Part shown: positions 1-8,687 of the stretch, one piece after another
How positions within the stretch are numbered: the stretch's first letter is position 1
How the letters are laid out: the number at the start of each line of letters is the position of its first letter
Notes under the pieces: generated by a model
Seen by the model: only the letters and a program-made list of their open reading frames with translations
Told to the model about the DNA's origin: nothing
The model's database searches: none
NCBI GenBank assembly: GCA_016214905.1
Contig: JACRMQ010000001.1
Location: 108,347-172,346 of the forward strand
Direction of reading: 5' to 3'
From: Ignavibacteriales bacterium
GTDB taxonomy: Bacteria > Bacteroidota > Ignavibacteria > UBA10030 > SZUA-254
Length of the DNA stretch: 64,000 nt
Made by a program: the position numbers and the translations under genes

Positions 1-207
1 TCGCCATGTGCCGTGTAAAGCCCGATATTTTTTTTCATCAGAAGAACGCTTAAGTATAAGTGCATTCTCAACAACTTCCACGGAGATTGCCGATGGAACT
101 TTCGCAGACAACATCCCTTTCGGTCCGGTCATCTTCAGCATTACATCGTTCTTCTCGATCTTAACGCCTTTTGCAACGGGTATTGGTTTTTTTCCTATTC
201 TAGACAT
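1..207 (-). CDS. rplF: 50S ribosomal protein L6 (N-terminal part, cut by window edge)
   Basis: This is the start of L6, a protein of the large ribosomal subunit near the factor-binding site. The 69 codons visible from the ATG at 207 begin MSRIGKKPIPVAKGV and continue through the typical first L6 repeat (VKGPKG-like KMTGPKGMLS, then YRALHGT). The gene runs off the left edge of the window. It follows rpsH by 22 bp, in the usual spc-operon order, so it is the last visible gene of the long minus-strand ribosomal cluster. Confidence 0.95.
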   Translation of the reverse strand, partial: MSRIGKKPIPVAKGVKIEKNDVMLKMTGPKGMLSAKVPSAISVEVVENALILKRSSDEKKYRALHGTWR

Positions 208-229
208 TTTTTTAACTCTTATAATTATA

Positions 230-625
230 TTACCATATGGAACATAGTACTTCGCCGCCGATATTTTTCTGGCGAGCGTCTTTATCGGTCATAAGCCCCT
301 GCGATGTTGAGACTATCGCAATTCCTAAACCGTTTAATACACGTGGTATCTCTTCTGCCGGTTTATATATTCTTAATCCGGGCTTGCTAAATCTCGATAA
401 TCCAGTAATCGCCGCTACGCCGTCTGTATAGCGAAGAGACACTCTAATAATTCCTTGCTTGTTATCGTTAAGTTCCGAATAACCGTTGATGTAATGTTGT
501 TCGGTTAATATCTTACTGAGCGAGCGTTTTAAATTCGAAGCGGGGATATCGACACGGCGATGACGCGCTTTAATAGCGTTTCTTAATCGTGTCAGATAAT
601 CTGCAATTGGATCTGTTGTATTCAT
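230..625 (-). CDS. rpsH: 30S ribosomal protein S8
   Basis: S8 binds the central domain of 16S rRNA and, in enterobacteria, also autoregulates the spc operon. The protein is 131 aa, the normal family length, starting MNTTDPIADYLTRLRNA and ending in the conserved C-terminal motif GGEVLCSIW. The reading frame stays open upstream to 748, but the extra 41 residues lie on top of rpsN in another frame and have no family match. I therefore place the start at the ATG at 625, 14 bp after rpsN. Confidence 0.97.
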   Translation of the reverse strand: MNTTDPIADYLTRLRNAIKARHRRVDIPASNLKRSLSKILTEQHYINGYSELNDNKQGIIRVSLRYTDGVAAITGLSRFSKPGLRIYKPAEEIPRVLNGLGIAIVSTSQGLMTDKDARQKNIGGEVLCSIW

Positions 626-639
626 ATTTTTCTGATTCC

Positions 640-825
640 TTACCAGCTTGCCTTTAACACGCCGGGAATTTTTCCGTCGAGTGCCAATTTTCGAAAACAT
701 AGACGGCATATTCCGAATTTGCGCATGTAACCACGCGGTCTTCCGCAAATGTTGCAGCGGTTATGTTTTTGAACGGCATGTTTCGGCGTTCGTTTCGCTT
801 TTACTACCATTGCTAATCGTGCCAA
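640..825 (-). CDS. rpsN: 30S ribosomal protein S14, zinc-binding type
   Basis: This is the short, zinc-ribbon form of S14 (61 aa), which assembles into the head of the small subunit. Two Cys pairs are visible: CNICGRPRG and CRLCFRK, so the zinc site is intact. The C-terminus IPGVLKASW is the family signature. The gene sits between rplE and rpsH as in other spc operons. The long, zinc-free S14 is absent here. Confidence 0.97.
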   Translation of the reverse strand: MARLAMVVKAKRTPKHAVQKHNRCNICGRPRGYMRKFGICRLCFRKLALDGKIPGVLKASW

Positions 826-857
826 CTCTTATCTCCTACGGTTGCGTTTATCGATTA

Positions 858-1490
858 TTATTCAATTGTTGATTGTCTTTTTTCGAACGGCATGCCGAAC
901 TGCTTCAGAAGTGCGTAACCTTCCTGATCGTTCTTTGCTGTCGTTACGAATGTTATATCCATCCCGAAAATTTTCGTTACTTTATCGAAATCTATTTCGG
1001 GAAAAATAATTTGTTCTTTCACACCTACAGTGTAATTTCCTCTTCCATCGAACGATTTATCCGAGAATCCGCGAAAATCACGGATACGCGGAACTGCTAC
1101 GTTCATAAACCGATCCATGAATTCGTACATTTTACGTCCGCGAAGTGTGACCCGAATTCCTATTGGTAATCCTTCTCTCAGTTTGAAATTCGATATTGCT
1201 TTCTTCGCTTTTGTGATAACTGCCTTCTGACCGATGATTGATTCGAGGTCTTTAATGATTACATCGAGCAATTTAGCATCTTGAGTAGCTTCACCAACAC
1301 CTACATTGACTGCTATTTTTTCAAGCTTAGGTACCTGCATAACGTTACTGTACTTGAATTCTTTCATCAAATTTTCAATGATCGATTTCTCGTACATTTC
1401 ATAAAGTCGGGGGATTACACCAGCTTCCTGTTCGCCAGGTTTCGATTTCGGTGCTTCTTTTACAGCTTTAGTTGATTTTTCTTTGCCCAT
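858..1490 (-). CDS. rplE: 50S ribosomal protein L5
   Basis: L5 binds 5S rRNA in the central protuberance. The core is typical: [43 protein letters not shown] and [17 protein letters not shown] are all recognisable. At 210 aa it is about 30 residues longer than the usual 179-185. The extra N-terminus ([19 protein letters not shown]) is Lys-rich and low in complexity. An internal Met at residue 32 would give a normal-length protein, so the start is the only uncertain point. Confidence 0.95.
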   Translation of the reverse strand: MGKEKSTKAVKEAPKSKPGEQEAGVIPRLYEMYEKSIIENLMKEFKYSNVMQVPKLEKIAVNVGVGEATQDAKLLDVIIKDLESIIGQKAVITKAKKAISNFKLREGLPIGIRVTLRGRKMYEFMDRFMNVAVPRIRDFRGFSDKSFDGRGNYTVGVKEQIIFPEIDFDKVTKIFGMDITFVTTAKNDQEGYALLKQFGMPFEKRQSTIE

Positions 1491-1505
1491 AATATTTTCT
1501 CGTTA

Positions 1506-1829
1506 TTAAAACATCTCTTCACAGGAACGGCATACGCGCATCGTTTGCTTTTTGCCAGTCGCCGCATCTGATACACTCTTATGACCGATGCGCGATGGTT
1601 TGCTGCACTTGGGACATATTACCAAAACATTCGATGTATTTATCGGTGCTTCTTTTTGAACGATGCCGCCTTGCGGATTCTTTTGAGATGCTTTCGTATG
1701 ACGTTTTATAATATTCACGCCTTCTACTATCACTCGTTCTTCTTCGCGGAATATTTTCAAAACTTTGCCGGTTTTGCCCTTTGCATTTCCGGATATTACT
1801 TTTACTGTATCGTTTTTATGAATGTTCAT
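1506..1829 (-). CDS. rplX: 50S ribosomal protein L24
   Basis: L24 is an early assembly protein of the large subunit. The KOW segment at the N-terminus is clear (KNDTVKVISGNAKGKTGKVLKIF), followed by the conserved NIIKRHTK and GGIVQKEAPINTSNV. The C-terminal tail contains CPKCSKPSRIG and CRSCEEMF, two Cys pairs that may bind zinc as in several bacterial L24 proteins. It is 107 aa, the normal length. Confidence 0.97.
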   Translation of the reverse strand: MNIHKNDTVKVISGNAKGKTGKVLKIFREEERVIVEGVNIIKRHTKASQKNPQGGIVQKEAPINTSNVLVICPKCSKPSRIGHKSVSDAATGKKQTMRVCRSCEEMF

Positions 1830-1844
1830 ATTCTTTCCAATTTC

Positions 1845-2213
1845 CTACAATACTTCAGGTGCAAGCGAAACAATCTTCATGTAATTTTTATCGCGCAATT
1901 CGCGTGCGACCGGTCCGAATATACGCGTGCCTCTCGGTTCACCCTGAAGATTCAAAAGTACCGCAGCGTTTTCATCGAAACGGATGAATGATCCGTCACG
2001 ACGCTGAATTTCTTTTTTTGTCCTGACTATAACAGCTTTTGCGACTTCACCTTTTTTTACCGCACCGCCGGGTATAGCGCTTTTTACTGAGACAACGATT
2101 ACATCGCCTAACGACGCATAGCGTCTTTCGTGCCCACCTAAAACCCGGATACACCGGACTTTTTTTGCGCCCGAATTATCAGCGCCCACCAGATTAGTTT
2201 CTTCCTGAATCAT
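1845..2213 (-). CDS. rplN: 50S ribosomal protein L14
   Basis: L14 forms an intersubunit bridge. The 122-aa protein has the exact family length and nearly all landmark motifs: [49 protein letters not shown] and [13 protein letters not shown]. It sits 15 bp downstream of rpsQ and 15 bp upstream of rplX. Confidence 0.98.
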   Translation of the reverse strand: MIQEETNLVGADNSGAKKVRCIRVLGGHERRYASLGDVIVVSVKSAIPGGAVKKGEVAKAVIVRTKKEIQRRDGSFIRFDENAAVLLNLQGEPRGTRIFGPVARELRDKNYMKIVSLAPEVL

Positions 2214-2227
2214 ATCTGCTCTTCCAG

Positions 2228-2491
2228 TTATTTTGCTTTTTCAATAATTTCAACCAAACGCCACCGTTTCAATTTGCTTAAGGGGCGTGTTTCCATAATT
2301 TTTACCTGATCACCCACTCTTGCTTCTTGCTTTTCATCGTGAGCCATGAGTGAAGTGGTTCTTGTATAATATTTCTTATATATCGGATGTGGAATTCGTC
2401 GCTCTATAGCTACCACTATGCTTTTATTCATCTTTGCGCTTGTAACTTTACCGAGGCGCACCTTCCGTTGATTTCTATTTTCAGCCATCAT
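2228..2491 (-). CDS. rpsQ: 30S ribosomal protein S17
   Basis: S17 is a primary 16S rRNA-binding protein with an OB fold. The sequence shows [19 protein letters not shown], then [38 protein letters not shown] and LVEIIEKAK. The length is 87 aa. There are two Met codons at the start (MMAENRNQ); the choice changes only one residue. It follows rpmC by 17 bp. Confidence 0.97.
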   Translation of the reverse strand: MMAENRNQRKVRLGKVTSAKMNKSIVVAIERRIPHPIYKKYYTRTTSLMAHDEKQEARVGDQVKIMETRPLSKLKRWRLVEIIEKAK

Positions 2492-2508
2492 GCTATATAA
2501 ATCCTTTA

Positions 2509-2736
2509 TTATTTGGCTTTTGATGTTTCGGGTGTTGAACGTTCGCTAATCATTTCTTTCTCACGCAACACCGTTTTCAATCGCGCGATATCTCTGCGTA
2601 CCAGACGAACTTTGATCGGGCTTTCGAGTTGGCTTGTCGCTTTTTGAAATTTTAAATTGACCAAATTCTCTTCTTCATCAATTATCCGCTTTTTCAATTC
2701 CTCTTCCGACAATCCTTTTATTTCAAATACTTTCAT
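2509..2736 (-). CDS. rpmC: 50S ribosomal protein L29
   Basis: L29 lies near the exit of the peptide tunnel, where it contributes to docking of nascent-chain factors. The 75-aa protein shows the two-helix pattern [20 protein letters not shown] and [19 protein letters not shown], close to the family consensus. It is placed between rplP and rpsQ as expected, with an 11-bp gap to rplP. Confidence 0.96.
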   Translation of the reverse strand: MKVFEIKGLSEEELKKRIIDEEENLVNLKFQKATSQLESPIKVRLVRRDIARLKTVLREKEMISERSTPETSKAK

Positions 2737-2747
2737 TTCTTACTTCC

Positions 2748-3170
2748 TTATTTTCCGGTATAAGTTCGACGCGTAACCATTTTTGTCTTTAAAGGCAGTT
2801 TATGCGACGCGATATTCATTGCTTCTGCCGCGAGAGTTTTGTTAATTCCACCGAGTTCGAATAGAATTGTTCCGGGTTTAACTACAGCTACCCAAAATTC
2901 AGGTGCGCCTTTACCGCTTCCCATTCTGGTTTCTGCCGGTTTTTTTGTAACCGGTTTATCGGGGAATATACGTATCCAAACTCTTCCTTCCCGCTTCATC
3001 AAACGAGTAAGTGCAACTCTGGATGCTTCAATCTGCCGCTGGGTTATCCAACCCGGTTCCATCACTTTTAATCCGAAATCTCCGAACGAGATTGTGAAGC
3101 CGCGCGTTGCTTTTCCGCGCATTCTTCCACGCTGTTGTTTACGGTATTTTACTCTTTTTGGTAATAACAT
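2748..3170 (-). CDS. rplP: 50S ribosomal protein L16
   Basis: L16 helps shape the A-site region and tRNA accommodation. The 140-aa protein opens [19 protein letters not shown] and contains [39 protein letters not shown] and [11 protein letters not shown], all typical. The highly conserved RMGSGKG segment near the peptidyl-transferase centre is intact. Confidence 0.98.
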   Translation of the reverse strand: MLLPKRVKYRKQQRGRMRGKATRGFTISFGDFGLKVMEPGWITQRQIEASRVALTRLMKREGRVWIRIFPDKPVTKKPAETRMGSGKGAPEFWVAVVKPGTILFELGGINKTLAAEAMNIASHKLPLKTKMVTRRTYTGK

Positions 3171-3189
3171 AATCCAATATCTTCTTAAT

Positions 3190-3828
3190 TTAACGTGCTA
3201 TTTTTTCTAAAACTTCGCCACGGCAAATCCATACTTTGACGCCGATTGAACCATAAATAGTTTGCGCTGTCGCTTGGGCATAATCAATATCGGCGCGAAG
3301 CGTGTGAAGTGGGATTCTTCCTTCTTTGTATTGTTCAGATCGCGCGATTTCTGCGCCGCCAAGACGGCCTCCGCACATTACGCGGATTCCTTCGGCACCC
3401 ATCCGCATTGCAGATGTTATTCCCATCTTCATCGCTCGCCTGAAAGACATTCTGCCTTCCAATTGAACCGCGATATTCTCTGCAACTAAATAGGCATCAA
3501 GCTCGGGGCGTTTAATTTCGTTGATCAGAATCTTAACTTCCTTGTTAGTTATCTGCTTTAATTCTTCTTCCAGTTGTGTTATTTCTTTTCCACTTCTTCC
3601 AATGACAATTCCGGGTCGCGATGTGTGAATGGTTATCACAGCTCGCTTCGGTGTTCTATCAATCAGAATTTTAGAAATACCTGCCTTCTTTAATCTACTT
3701 TGAATATAACTTCGAACCTTCATATCTTCCTGAAGTTTCGATGCGAAATCTCTCTCGTCGTACCAATTTGAATCCCACGTTCGTAAGATTCCAAGACGAA
3801 AACCAACTGGATGAACTTTTTGTCCCAA
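3190..3828 (-). CDS. rpsC: 30S ribosomal protein S3
   Basis: S3 is part of the mRNA entry channel and its helicase activity. The protein is 212 aa. It starts [20 protein letters not shown] and has a KH-domain core with [15 protein letters not shown], then the C-terminal domain [20 protein letters not shown] and [13 protein letters not shown]. Domain order and length are normal. Confidence 0.98.
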   Translation of the reverse strand: MGQKVHPVGFRLGILRTWDSNWYDERDFASKLQEDMKVRSYIQSRLKKAGISKILIDRTPKRAVITIHTSRPGIVIGRSGKEITQLEEELKQITNKEVKILINEIKRPELDAYLVAENIAVQLEGRMSFRRAMKMGITSAMRMGAEGIRVMCGGRLGGAEIARSEQYKEGRIPLHTLRADIDYAQATAQTIYGSIGVKVWICRGEVLEKIAR

Positions 3829-3839
3829 GCAATCTCCTG

Positions 3840-4247
3840 TTATTGACTTTGTTGTTTAGATGATGGTTTATCTTTCGGTTTTGCAACCGATTTTTTTCTT
3901 TGAACTTTTTGAGCTACAACTATCGTTAAATGGTTCGATCTTTTTAACATTCGGTATGCACGACCCATTGGCGCCGGCAGCATTCGTTTCATGCTCGGAC
4001 CTCCGTTCACGAAAGCTTCTTTCACCACGAGTGTATCTGTATCGGTTCTTCCTGCTTCGTCTTTATTCTGAAGGTTCGAGACCGCCGATCTTAATACTTT
4101 TTCGGCAACACGCGATGCATGTTTGGGTGAAAAGTGTAAAATATTTATCGCTTCCGGGACAGATTTCCCGCGAATGAGATCTATTATCAACCGCATTTTA
4201 CGCGGAGATGATCCAATATACCGATTTATCGCACGAGCTTCTAACAT
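3840..4247 (-). CDS. rplV: 50S ribosomal protein L22
   Basis: L22 lines the peptide exit tunnel. I chose the ATG at 4247 ([20 protein letters not shown], 135 aa). It lies 4 bp after the rpsS stop and has an AGGA ribosome-binding site at normal spacing. The alternative ATG at 4277 would overlap rpsS by 26 bp and adds ten residues foreign to the family. The tunnel loop region with [17 protein letters not shown] is present. The tail ([18 protein letters not shown]) is Lys/Ser rich and disordered. Confidence 0.95.
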   Translation of the reverse strand: MLEARAINRYIGSSPRKMRLIIDLIRGKSVPEAINILHFSPKHASRVAEKVLRSAVSNLQNKDEAGRTDTDTLVVKEAFVNGGPSMKRMLPAPMGRAYRMLKRSNHLTIVVAQKVQRKKSVAKPKDKPSSKQQSQ

Positions 4248-4251
4248 AATC

Positions 4252-4539
4252 TTATCCTTCACCAGTAGTTGAATCACTCTTCAAACCGGGATGACCTCGG
4301 AAAATTCTTGTGGGTGCAAATTCACCCAACTTGTGACCTACCATTCCTTCGTGTACATAAACAGGTATGAATTTATTCCCGTTATGAACAGCCAATGTAT
4401 GACCAACAAATTCCGGAGTGATCGTTGATGAACGCGACCACGTTTTTATTACCTTCTTCTGACCCGATTTTGCCATCGCTTCGATTTTTCCTTGAAGCTT
4501 TGCATCAACGAAAGGTCCTTTTTTGAGAGAACGACTCAT
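4252..4539 (-). CDS. rpsS: 30S ribosomal protein S19
   Basis: S19 sits in the head of the small subunit with S13 near the A-site tRNA. The 95-aa sequence [59 protein letters not shown] and FRGHPG is canonical. It lies 36 bp downstream of rplB. Confidence 0.98.
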   Translation of the reverse strand: MSRSLKKGPFVDAKLQGKIEAMAKSGQKKVIKTWSRSSTITPEFVGHTLAVHNGNKFIPVYVHEGMVGHKLGEFAPTRIFRGHPGLKSDSTTGEG

Positions 4540-4575
4540 AATCTACTTCTTCATTAAGAATGTTTTATTGCTGAA

Positions 4576-5403
4576 TTATTTCCGACGTTTAATTATTAAT
4601 TTGTCGGATTTCAATTTTTTATGTCTGGTCTTCTTACCCTTTGTATGCCAGCCCCACGGTGAAACCGGGTGCGGATTACCTTGCGGCGATTTTCCTTCAC
4701 CACCACCATGCGGATGATCTACCGGATTCTGCACGACACCACGTGATTGAGGGCGAATGCCTTTCCATCGAGAACGTCCGGCTTTTCCAAGACTAATATT
4801 TTCATGATCAAGATTACTAACAGTGCCAATTGTTGCAAAGCAACCGCTGGGGATATTTCTTACTTCACCCGATGGCATTTTCAATTGTGCATATTTTCCT
4901 TCTTTTGCCATTAATTGGATCGAGGCACCTGCGCTTCTTCCAATTTGTCCACCTTTTCCGGGGCGCATCTCTATATTATGCACGAATGTACCAACCGGAA
5001 TAATTGACAACGGCATCGCGTTTCCAACCTTGATTTCAACCTGAGGACCGGATGATAATACTTCGCCAATTTTGATTCCGTTCGGAGAAATGATATATCT
5101 CTTTTCCCCATCTTGATATTGAAGCAATGCGATGCGCGCAGTTCTGTTCGGATCGTACTCGATTGCAATTACTTTAGCTGTAACACCGATTTTATCTCGC
5201 TTGAAATCGATCTTGCGATAAAATTGCTTATGTCCACCGCCGCGATGACGCGAAGTGATGTGTCCATTTGTATTACGGCCACCGCTCGATTTCAACGGTT
5301 CGATTTAACTTTTTTCCGGTTTCGATTTTGTGATCTCGTCGAAAGTCGGGACAGTCATCCATCTGGTTCCCGGTGTATTTGGTTTTAAAATTTTGATACC
5401 CAT
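4576..5403 (-). CDS. rplB: 50S ribosomal protein L2, with an in-frame TAA at codon 33
   Basis: L2 is essential for subunit joining and peptidyl-transferase function. From the ATG at 5403 the frame encodes [15 protein letters not shown] and then [11 protein letters not shown]. Next comes a TAA at 5307-5305, and the frame continues [11 protein letters not shown] to the end. Without the stop the product is exactly the normal length (275 codons plus stop) and matches the family on both sides; other L2 proteins have Leu at the stop position (KPEKSLLAPL). The catalytic-region motif [12 protein letters not shown] is intact. A restart at the TTG at 5295 would yield 239 aa lacking the rRNA-binding N-terminus, with only a weak ribosome-binding site. 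I think a sequence error or a single-base lesion is more likely than a natural short L2. Confidence 0.9.
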
Positions 5404-5422
5404 TCTCGTTTACTTTCTTCTA

Positions 5423-5713
5423 TCAAACGTTAGCAAAAAAATCAATCTTATCGCCCTCTTTAAGGGTGACAATCGCTTTTTTAAAGTGTGATGTTTTTCC
5501 CTCGAATCGACCTTTGCGGGTCATTTGAGTTTTCGACTTACCTTTAAAATTCATCGTGCGTACGTTGATGACTTTTACTTTAAATTTCTTTTCAACCGCA
5601 TGTGCGATTTCAATTTTGTTCGCAGCAAGAGCAACCTCAAAAGCATAAATACCTTTATCCTGAAGGTTCGATACTTTTTCGGTCACGAGTGGGCGATAAA
5701 TAATGCCTGTCAT
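5423..5713 (-). CDS. rplW: 50S ribosomal protein L23
   Basis: L23 is at the tunnel exit, where trigger factor and SRP dock. The 96-aa protein shows IIYRPLVTEKVSNLQDKG, YAFEVALAANKIEIAHAVE and FKVKVINVRTMNFKGK, the usual signature of the family. It sits between rplD and rplB with a 19-bp gap to the true rplB start. Confidence 0.97.
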   Translation of the reverse strand: MTGIIYRPLVTEKVSNLQDKGIYAFEVALAANKIEIAHAVEKKFKVKVINVRTMNFKGKSKTQMTRKGRFEGKTSHFKKAIVTLKEGDKIDFFANV

Positions 5714-5725
5714 ATTAACTTCATC

Positions 5726-6352
5726 TTATTGAAATGTTTTTTCTAATGCTTCTATTGCGCTTTTTTGAAGAACAAGAACTTTGCTGTTTAAAATATCGTA
5801 AGTCGATGCCTTCGATGCTTCAAGAACTTTTAAGGACGGGAGATTACGTCCCGACTTCCAGATGTTTACGTCTGTTTTCCCTACCAAGAATAAAGCTTTT
5901 TTCTCTGATAGCTTCAATGCTTTCATGATTTCCGCCATCTCTTTAGTCTTGGGTTGATCGATGCTGAAATCTTCGATGATCGTAATTGCGGCATCTTTGG
6001 CTTTATAACTCAACGCTGATTTTCGAGCCAATAATTTTACTTTTTTCGGTAACTGCCTTGAATAATCTCTTGGAACGGGACCAAAAATTGTTCCTCCGCC
6101 TTTCCACAATGGAGAACGGACAGCTCCGATTCTTGCCCGACCTGTGTGCTTTTGTTTCCATAACTTTTTACCGCTTCCGGCGACCTCACCGTATGTTTTT
6201 GTTTTGTGAGTTCCCTGACGCTGGTTTGCAAGATAACTGGTGACCGCCTGATAAATCGCATGGTCGTTTGGCTCTATCTCAAAAATATCCGGAGAGAGTT
6301 TAACTTTCTCGCCGCTTGGAGTGCCATCTTTTTTATATATATCGAGCTGCAT
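5726..6352 (-). CDS. rplD: 50S ribosomal protein L4
   Basis: L4 contributes a long loop to the peptide tunnel and in some bacteria represses the S10 operon. The protein (208 aa) contains the loop motifs RQGTHKTKTYGEVAGSGKK, WKQKHTGRARIGAVRSPLW and GGGTIFGPVPRDYSRQLPKK, plus a C-terminal Rossmann-like domain. It is 12 bp upstream of rplW. Confidence 0.97.
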   Translation of the reverse strand: MQLDIYKKDGTPSGEKVKLSPDIFEIEPNDHAIYQAVTSYLANQRQGTHKTKTYGEVAGSGKKLWKQKHTGRARIGAVRSPLWKGGGTIFGPVPRDYSRQLPKKVKLLARKSALSYKAKDAAITIIEDFSIDQPKTKEMAEIMKALKLSEKKALFLVGKTDVNIWKSGRNLPSLKVLEASKASTYDILNSKVLVLQKSAIEALEKTFQ

Positions 6353-6365
6353 AATTTGTTATTGT

Positions 6366-6995
6366 CTATAAAATTTCTTTTGAGATTTCTACGTAACTGT
6401 TATTATATCCTGGAATTGAACCGCGAATTAAAACTAAATTAGATTCAGGGATAATTTGAACAACCCGTAAATTTTTTACTGTAATCTGGGTTCCGCCCAT
6501 TCTTCCTGCCATGCGCATTCCTTTAAAAACGCGTGATGGATAAGAACTGGAACCGATCGATCCCGGCGCACGAACACGATCGCTTTGACCATGCGTTCTT
6601 AAACCGCCGCCAAAATGATGCCTTCTAACTACGCCCTGAAATCCTTTGCCTTTTGATGCTCCGCTAACCGAAACAACATCTCCTGCCGCGAATAACGATT
6701 CAACCTTAATTTCTGATCCAGCTTGATATTTATTTACATCAAGGTTACGGAATTCACGAATTAGTTTCTTCGGATTCACATTAGCTTTTTTGAAATGTCC
6801 GGACATTGGTTTATTGACGTGTTTGTCTTTTTTATCTTCAAAACCAACCTGAACAGCTTCATAACCATCTTTGGCTTTGGTTTTGATTTGGGTTACAATA
6901 CACGGACCCGCTTCAATGATAGTACAGGGAACCGATTCCCCTTTCTCATTAAAGACGCTGGTCATTCCTATTTTCTTGCCTAGTATACCACTCAT
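6366..6995 (-). CDS. rplC: 50S ribosomal protein L3
   Basis: L3 nucleates 50S assembly and reaches the peptidyl-transferase centre with its central loop. The 209-aa sequence has [20 protein letters not shown], then [40 protein letters not shown] and [16 protein letters not shown]. The Gln of the GTQ/GHNQ-type methylation region is present. Its start follows a hairpin-containing gap after rpsJ. Confidence 0.98.
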   Translation of the reverse strand: MSGILGKKIGMTSVFNEKGESVPCTIIEAGPCIVTQIKTKAKDGYEAVQVGFEDKKDKHVNKPMSGHFKKANVNPKKLIREFRNLDVNKYQAGSEIKVESLFAAGDVVSVSGASKGKGFQGVVRRHHFGGGLRTHGQSDRVRAPGSIGSSSYPSRVFKGMRMAGRMGGTQITVKNLRVVQIIPESNLVLIRGSIPGYNNSYVEISKEIL

Positions 6996-7026
6996 TGTCT
7001 TTTACTCGAAATAAGTATGTCGAAAC

Positions 7027-7057
7027 ACCCCAGTGCCGGAAAATCCGGCAATGGGGT
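7027..7057 (-). promoter_or_regulatory. Stem-loop in the rpsJ-rplC intergenic region
   Basis: A 14-bp stem with one mismatch (A7027-A7040 pairing with T7044-T7057, arm CCCCAGTGCCGG) and a three-base loop lies in the 95-bp gap between rpsJ and rplC. On the transcribed strand it is not followed by a T-run, so it does not look like an intrinsic terminator. RNA processing, stabilisation or translational control of rplC are possible. The function is unproven. Confidence 0.55.
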
Positions 7058-7090
7058 TCGATACAATATTATTATGATTGTAGAATTAAA

Positions 7091-7399
7091 TTATACCTTT
7101 ATCTCCACATCGACGCCAGCAGGAAGCTCTAATTTCATCAACGAATCTACCGTCTTGTTAGACGAGTTGAGTATGTCGATGAGGCGCTTATGGGATCGCA
7201 TTTCAAACTGTTCGCGCGATTTTTTATCAACGTTGGGAGAACGCAAAACAGTGTAAAGTGTTCGTCTTGTTGGTAAAGGAATAGGACCGGATACGATTGC
7301 GCCAGTCGACTTTACCGTCTTGATAATTTTCTCAGCCGATTTATCGATAAGCGTATGATCGTACGATTTCAATTTAATGCGTATTTTTTGTCCAGCCAC
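7091..7399 (-). CDS. rpsJ: 30S ribosomal protein S10
   Basis: S10 is a head protein of the small subunit and, as NusE, a partner of NusG in antitermination. The 102-aa protein has [40 protein letters not shown] and [16 protein letters not shown], all conserved. It directly follows tuf by 26 bp, which fuses the str and S10 operons into one transcription unit. Confidence 0.98.
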   Translation of the reverse strand: MAGQKIRIKLKSYDHTLIDKSAEKIIKTVKSTGAIVSGPIPLPTRRTLYTVLRSPNVDKKSREQFEMRSHKRLIDILNSSNKTVDSLMKLELPAGVDVEIKV

Positions 7400-7425
7400 T
7401 TTATTATTCCTTTATTGATCGTTAT

Positions 7426-8637
7426 TTACTCAAGAATCTTTGTTACAACGCCTGCACCAACTGTGCGACCACCTTCGCGAATTGCAAATCGTAAACCTTC
7501 TTCCATTGCGATTTCGGAGATGAGTTCTACCGATAGGTTATCAACGTTATCACCGGGCATAACCATTTCGGTTCCACTCGGTAATGTTGCAACGCCTGTA
7601 ACGTCGGTTGTTCTAAAATAAAATTGTGGACGATATCCGCTGAAGTACGGAGTATGACGGCCACCTTCTTCTTTTTTCAATACGTACACCTGACATGTAA
7701 ATTTTTTGTGAGGTGTGATACTTCCTGGTTTTGCAACAACCATACCGCGCTCGAGATCGTTCTTTTCAACGCCGCGTAATAACAAACCGGCATTATCGCC
7801 TGCTTGCACTTCATCGAGTTCCTTGCGGAACATTTCAGCACCGGTAATAACTGTTTTCTTATGAGCACCTAAACCGATCACTTCAACTTCGTCTCCGACC
7901 TTTGCATGGCCGCGTTCAACACGACCTGTACCTACAGTACCACGTCCTGTGATGGAGAAAACGTCTTCAATAGGCATTAAGAATGGCTTATCAACGTCGC
8001 GCTTCGGTAACGGAATGTAAGCGTCGACTGCATTCATCAATTCATAAATCGGTTTGAATGCTGCATCGTCCGGTTTTGCATCAGGGGCTAAAGCGCGTTC
8101 CATTGCTTTCAACGCACTGCCTTTTACTATGGGAATTTCGTCGCCCGGGAATTCATATTTTTTCAGAAGATCGCGTAATTCCATTTCAACTAATTCGATT
8201 AGTTCCGGATCATCCACCATATCAACTTTATTCAAGAAGACTACAATTTTAGGCACTCCGACTTGTCTTGCGAGAAGGATATGCTCACGTGTTTGTGGCA
8301 TTGGACCGTCATTCGCGGCAACAACAAGAATGGCTCCATCCATTTGTGCGGCACCGGTTATCATGTTCTTTATATAATCTGCGTGGCCAGGACAGTCGAC
8401 GTGTGCATAATGTCGTTTATCTGTCTGGTATTCTACGTGCGCAACTGCAATTGTAATACCACGTTCACGCTCTTCTGGTGCGTTATCAATGCTATCGAAC
8501 GTACGGACTGCCGATAATCCTTTCTTGCTCAATACCATTGTGATTGCAGCGGTGAGCGTCGTCTTACCATGGTCAATATGGCCGATGGTACCGACGTTCA
8601 CGTGCGGTTTGTCTCGGTTAAATTTTTCTTTTGCCAT
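7426..8637 (-). CDS. tuf: Elongation factor Tu
   Basis: EF-Tu delivers aminoacyl-tRNA to the ribosome. The 403-aa protein has the G1 loop [10 protein letters not shown], the switch-[19 protein letters not shown] for guanine specificity and GSALKAME. Domains 2 and 3 follow ([18 protein letters not shown]; ending [19 protein letters not shown]). The ribosome-binding site AGGAG lies 8 nt upstream of the ATG. This is the only tuf copy in the window. The second copy that many genomes carry between tRNA-Thr and tRNA-Trp is missing from that place here. Confidence 0.98.
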   Translation of the reverse strand: MAKEKFNRDKPHVNVGTIGHIDHGKTTLTAAITMVLSKKGLSAVRTFDSIDNAPEERERGITIAVAHVEYQTDKRHYAHVDCPGHADYIKNMITGAAQMDGAILVVAANDGPMPQTREHILLARQVGVPKIVVFLNKVDMVDDPELIELVEMELRDLLKKYEFPGDEIPIVKGSALKAMERALAPDAKPDDAAFKPIYELMNAVDAYIPLPKRDVDKPFLMPIEDVFSITGRGTVGTGRVERGHAKVGDEVEVIGLGAHKKTVITGAEMFRKELDEVQAGDNAGLLLRGVEKNDLERGMVVAKPGSITPHKKFTCQVYVLKKEEGGRHTPYFSGYRPQFYFRTTDVTGVATLPSGTEMVMPGDNVDNLSVELISEIAMEEGLRFAIREGGRTVGAGVVTKILE

Positions 8638-8687
8638 AAATGATCTCCTTAATTAGCTGAGATGTTTGTTTGTTTCATTAACTAAAC

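Noticed and set aside
626..748. N-terminal extension of S8
   Set aside because: The added 41 residues overlap rpsN in another frame and are not seen in S8; the ATG at 625 gives the normal length.
5305..5307. Alternative genetic code or selenocysteine-like recoding at TAA
   Set aside because: Many genes in the window stop normally at TAA, and there is only one such internal codon.
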